NCBI GenBank assembly: GCA_963402885.1
Contig: OY727093.1
Location: 20,955,409 to 21,019,408 of the forward strand
DNA: 64,000 nucleotides
Direction of reading: 5' to 3'
From: Antedon bifida
Taxonomy: Eukaryota; Echinodermata; Crinoidea; Comatulida; Antedonidae
The position numbers and the translations under genes were made by a program. Positions 60,001-64,000 of this stretch are shown in pieces; within the stretch, counting starts at the first letter, position 1, and each line of letters opens with the position of its first letter. The notes under the pieces were generated by a model that had not been told where the DNA came from, searched no databases, and was given only the letters and a program-made list of their open reading frames with translations.

Positions 60001-63000
60001 CTCCAAATGCGATTTGAAGCTATTCTGTACACTTTGATGTTTTGTGTGAAAAAGTTTTGTCGAAATGCTCAAAATGGTCTAAAACGTTTTCAAATACCAT
60101 ATTAAGCTATTTTGTGCACTTTGATGTTTTTGTGTGAAAAGTTTTATCAAAATGCTTAAAATGGTCAAAAACGGTTTCTAATGTGATTTTAAGCACTTTG
60201 ATGTTTCTATGTTAACAAGTTTTTTCGAAAATCACAAAATGGTCTAAAACGTCTCAAAATGCGATTTGAAGCTATTCTAACCACTTTGGTGATTTTTTAT
60301 TAACAAGTTTTTTCGAAATGCACAAAATGTCTAAAACGTCTCCAAATGCGATTTGAAGCTATTCTGTACACTTTGATGTTTTGTGTGAAAAAGTTTTGTC
60401 GAAATGCTCAAAATGGTCTAAAACGTTTTCAAATACCATATTAAGCTATTTTGTGCACTTTGATGTTTTTGTGTGAAGAGTTTTATCGGAATGCTTAAAA
60501 TGGTCTAAAACGATTTCTAATATGATTTTAAGCACTTTGACGTTTTTATGTTAACAAATTTTTTCGAAAATCACAAAATGGTCTAAAACGTCTCCAAATG
60601 CGATTTGAAGCTATTCTGTACACTTTGATGTTTTGTGTGAAAAAGTTTTGTCGAAATGCTCAAAATGGTCTAAAACGTTTTCAGATACCATATTAAGCTA
60701 TTTTGTGCACTTTGATGTCTTTGTGAGAAAAATTTTATCGAAATGCTTAAAATGGTCAAAAACGGTTTCTAATGTGATTTTAAGCACTTTGATGTTTCTA
60801 TGTTAACAAGTTTTTTCGAAAATCACAAAATGGTCTAAAACGTCTCAAAATGCGATTTGAAGCTATTCTAACCACTTTGGTGATTTTATACTAACATGTT
60901 TTTTCGAAAATCACAAAATGGTCTAAAACGTCTCCAAATGCGATTTGAAGCTATTCTATATACTTTGATGTTTTGTGTGAAAAAGTTTTGTCGAAATGCA
61001 CAAAATGTCTAAAACGTCTCCAAATGCGATTTGAAGCTATTCTGTACACTTTGATGTTTTGTGTGAAAAAGTTTTGTCGAAATGCTCAAAATGGTCTAAA
61101 ACGTTTTCAAATACCATATTAAGCTATTTTGTGCACTTTGATGTTTTTGTGTGAAAAGTTTTATCGAAATGCTCAAAATGGTCTAAAACGGTTTCTTATG
61201 TGATTTTAAGCACTTTGATGTTTTTGTGTAACCAAGTTTCGTCGAAATGCACAAAATGGTCTAAAACGTCTCCAAATGCGATTTGAAGCTATTCTGTACA
61301 CTTTGATGTTTTGTGTGAAAAAGTTTTGTCGAAATGCTCAAAATGGTCTAAAACGTTTTTCAAATACCATATTAAGCTATTTTGTGCACTTTTATGTTTT
61401 TGTGTGAAAAGTTTTATCGAAATGCTTAAAATGGTCTAAAACGGTTTCTAATGTGATTTTAAGCACTTTGATGTTTCTATGTTAACAAGTTTTTTCGAAA
61501 ATCACAAAATGGTCTAAAACGTCTCAAAATGCGATTTGAAGCTATTATAACCACTTTGGTGATTTTATGTTAACAAGTTTTTTCGAAATGCACAAAATGT
61601 CTAAAACGTCTCCAAATGCGATTTGAAGCTATTCTGTACACTTTGATGTTTTGTTTGAAAAAGTTTTGTCGAAATGCTCAAAATGGTCTAAAACGTTTTC
61701 AAATACCATATTAAGCTATTTTGTGCACTTTGATGTTTTTGTGTGAAAAGTTTTATCGGAATGCTCAAAATGGTCTAAAACGGTTTCTGATGTGATTTTA
61801 AGCACTTTGATGTTTTTGTGTAACCAAGTTTCGTCGAAATGCACAAAATGGTCTAAAACGTCTCCAAATGCGATTTGAAGCTATTCTGTACACTTTGATG
61901 TTTTGTGTGAAAAAGTTTTGTCGAAATGCTCAAATTGTTCTAAAACGTTTTCAAATACCATATTAAGCTATTTTAAGCACTTTGATGTTTCTATGTTAAC
62001 AAGTTTTTTCGAAAATCACAAAATGGTCTAAAACGTCTCAAAATGCGATTTGAAGCTATTTTAACCACTTTGGTGATTTTATGTTAACAATTTTTTTCGA
62101 AAATCACAAAATGGTCTAAAACGTCTCCCAATGCGATTTGAAGCTATTCTGTACACTTTGATGTTTTGTGTGAAAAAGTTTTGTCGAAATGCTCAAAATG
62201 GTCTAAAACGTTTTCAAATACCATATTAAGCTATTTTGTGCACTTTGATGTTTTTGTTTGAAAAGTTTTATCGAAATGCTTAAAATGGTCTAAAACGGTT
62301 TCTAGTGTGATTTTAAGCACTTTGATGTTTCTATGTTAACAAGTTTTTTCGAAAATCACAAAATGGTCTAAAACGTCTCAAAATGCGATTTGAAGCTATT
62401 CTAACCACTTTGGTGATTTTATGTTAACAAGTTTTTTCAAAATGCACAAAATGTCTAAAACGTCTCCAAATGCGATTTGAAGCTATTCTGTACACTTTGA
62501 TGTTTTGTATGAAACAGTTTTGTCGAAATGCTCAAAATGGTCTAAAACGTTTTCAAATACCATATTAAGCTATTTTGTGCACTTTGATGTTTTTGTGTGA
62601 AAAGTTTTATCATAATGCTTAAAATGGTCTAAAACGGTTTCTAATGTGATTTTAAGCACTTTGATGTTTTTATGTTAACAAGTTTTTTCGAAAATCACAA
62701 AATGGTCTAAAACGTCTCCAAATGCGATTTGAAGCTATTCAGTACACTTTGATGTTTTGAGTGAAAAAGTTTTGTCGAAATGCTCAAAATGGTCTAAAAC
62801 GTTTTCAAATACCATATTAAGCTATTTTGTGCACTTTGATGTTTTTGTGAGAAAAATTTTATCGAAATCCTTAAAATTATCAAAAACGTTTTCTAATGTG
62901 ATTTTAAGCACTTTGATGTTTCTATGTTAATAAGTTTTTTCGAAAATCACAAAATGGTCTAAAACGTCTCAAAATGCGATTTGAAGCTATTCTGTACACT

Positions 63001-63563
63001 TTGATGTTTTGTGTGAAAAAGTTTTGTCGAAATGCTCAAAATGTCTAAAACGTTTTCAAATACCATATTAAGCTATTTTGTGCACTTTGATGTTTTTGTG
63101 TGAAAAGTTTTATCGAAATGCTCAAAATGGTCTAAAACGGTTTCTTTTGTGATTTTAAGCACTTTGATGTTTTTGTGTAACCAAGTTTCGTCGAAATGCA
63201 CAAAATGGTCTAAAACGTCTCCAAATGCGATTTGAAGCTATTCTGTACACTTTGATGTTTTGTGTGAAAAAGTTTTGTCGAAATCCTCAAAATGGTCTAA
63301 AACATTTTCAAATACCATATTAAGCTATTTTGTGCACTTTGATGTTTTTGTGTGAAAAGTTTTATCAAAATGCTTAAAATGGTCAAAAACGGTTTCTAAT
63401 GTGATTTTAAGCACTTTGATGTTTCTATGTTAACAAGTTTTTTCGAAAGTCACAAAATGGTCTAAAACGTCTCAAAATGCGATTTGAAGCTATTCTAACC
63501 ACTTTGGTGATTTTATGTTAACAAGTTTTTTCGAAATGCACAAAATGTCTAAAACGTCTCCAA

Positions 63564-64000
63564 ATGCGATTTGAAGCTATTCTGTACACTTTGATGTTTT
63601 GTGTGAAAACGTTTTGTCGAAATGCACAAAATGGTCTAAAACGTCTCCAAATGCAATTTGAAGCTATTCTGTACACTTTGATGTTTTGTGTGAAAAAGTT
63701 TTGTCGAAATGCTCAAAATGGTCTAAAACGTTTTCAAATACCATATTAAGCTATTTTGTGCACTTTGATGTTTTTGTGTGAAAAGTTTTATCGAAATGCT
63801 GAAAATGGTCTAAAACGGTTTCTTATGTGATTTTAAGCACTTTGATGTTTTTGTGTAACCAAGTTTCGTCGAAATGCACAAAATGGTCTAAAACATCTCC
63901 AAATGCGATTTGAAGCTATTCTGTACACTTTGATGTTTTGTGTGAAAAAGTTTTGTCGAAATGCTCAAAATGGTCTAAAACGTTTTTCAAATACCATATT
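63564..64000 (+). repeat. Start of a further super-repeat register, cut by the window
   Basis: 437 bases that repeat 41180-41616. Checked pairs are 63895/41511 ('atctcc') and, just upstream, 63285/40901 ('cctcaaaatgg'), both at +22384. The array continues past the window edge. Confidence 0.85.

Larger units (their letters stand above)
994..64000 (+). repeat. Higher-order satellite array, ~63 kb, single orientation
   Basis: A continuous head-to-tail array of diverged ~77-88-bp monomers, roughly 740 monomers by simple division. Four monomer classes (A, B, C, D) are usually ordered A-B-C-D in a 339-bp higher-order unit. All monomers read in the same direction; I found no inverted block. I also saw no transposon insertion or unique sequence between 994 and the end of the window. 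Monomers share 'cactttgatg' or 'cactttggtg' and end in 'tctaaaacg' plus gttttc, gtctc(c) or gtttc. The array continues beyond the right edge. No gene is supported anywhere in it: stop codons recur in all frames and the longest open frames are 61-72 codons. By analogy with known complex satellites it is most likely centromeric or pericentromeric; that placement is inference. Confidence 0.97.

Noticed and set aside
994-64000. CRISPR array
   Set aside because: Repeat units are directly adjacent diverged monomers with no unique spacers, and the array is far too long and AT-rich with eukaryotic HOR structure.
994-64000. CENP-B box or known alpha-type satellite
   Set aside because: The nearest motif, 'tttcgtcgaaatgc' in C2, lacks the CGGG half of the box, and the monomer is neither about 171 bp nor similar to alpha satellite.
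994-64000. The ~22-kb periodicity as a pure assembly artefact
   Set aside because: Copies carry private substitutions, a private 1259-bp duplication and a private 339-bp loss, which simple duplicate assembly of one locus would not produce. Read-level confirmation is still the decisive test.

Overview
This window is almost entirely non-coding repetitive DNA from a eukaryotic genome. I found no credible protein-coding gene, rRNA, tRNA or recognisable transposase. The bulk (about 994-64000, some 63 kb) is one uninterrupted, single-orientation, AT-rich satellite array of the size and organisation typical of centromeric or pericentromeric heterochromatin. I do not recognise the satellite family and cannot name the organism; a plant, invertebrate or protist would all be compatible. 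The assignment to a eukaryote rests on the higher-order satellite architecture, which has no prokaryotic counterpart I know of.

Layout. 1-350: four full units and a fragment of an unrelated ~79-bp tandem repeat. 351-993: an array-edge region of higher complexity, with several perfect hairpins, an inverted repeat that folds 351-373 back on 524-543, and a 204-bp direct duplication (424-627 and 790-993, 366 bp apart). The second copy abuts the satellite directly through a short aaaat overlap. 994-64000: the satellite.

Satellite structure. Four related monomers can be separated by eye: A (87 bp), B (87 bp), C (77 bp, lacking about 10 bp near its start) and D (88 bp). All share a 'cactttgatg/cactttggtg' core and a 'tctaaaacg' tail. 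They are arranged A-B-C-D as a 339-bp higher-order repeat (HOR), exemplified at 7108-7446. Variants include a 251-bp A-B-C2 trimer, D-D'-D'' runs, and hybrid monomers (D/A, A/C, C/D) whose breakpoints lie in blocks shared by the parent monomers. On top of this are nested larger duplications: exact-offset tandem copies of 2866 bp (19970-25701), about 1259 bp (26.8-29.3 kb) and 1165 bp (42746-45075), and segments repeated at 1938 and 2016 bp spacing. Above these is a super-repeat of roughly 22 kb, seen about 2.8 times. Rare private variants recur in the same order at offsets of about 21-25 kb, for example at 11021/33215/55174, 12080/34275/56234, 12791/34986/56606 and 16196/41511/63895. The last 437 bases repeat 41180-41616 at an offset of 22384.

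Nothing here works as a gene set. The interest is in repeat evolution: a monomer, HOR, kilobase-scale and ~22-kb hierarchy, with a readable order of duplication events and a preserved edge. All offsets were obtained by hand-matching diagnostic variants; no alignment was run.
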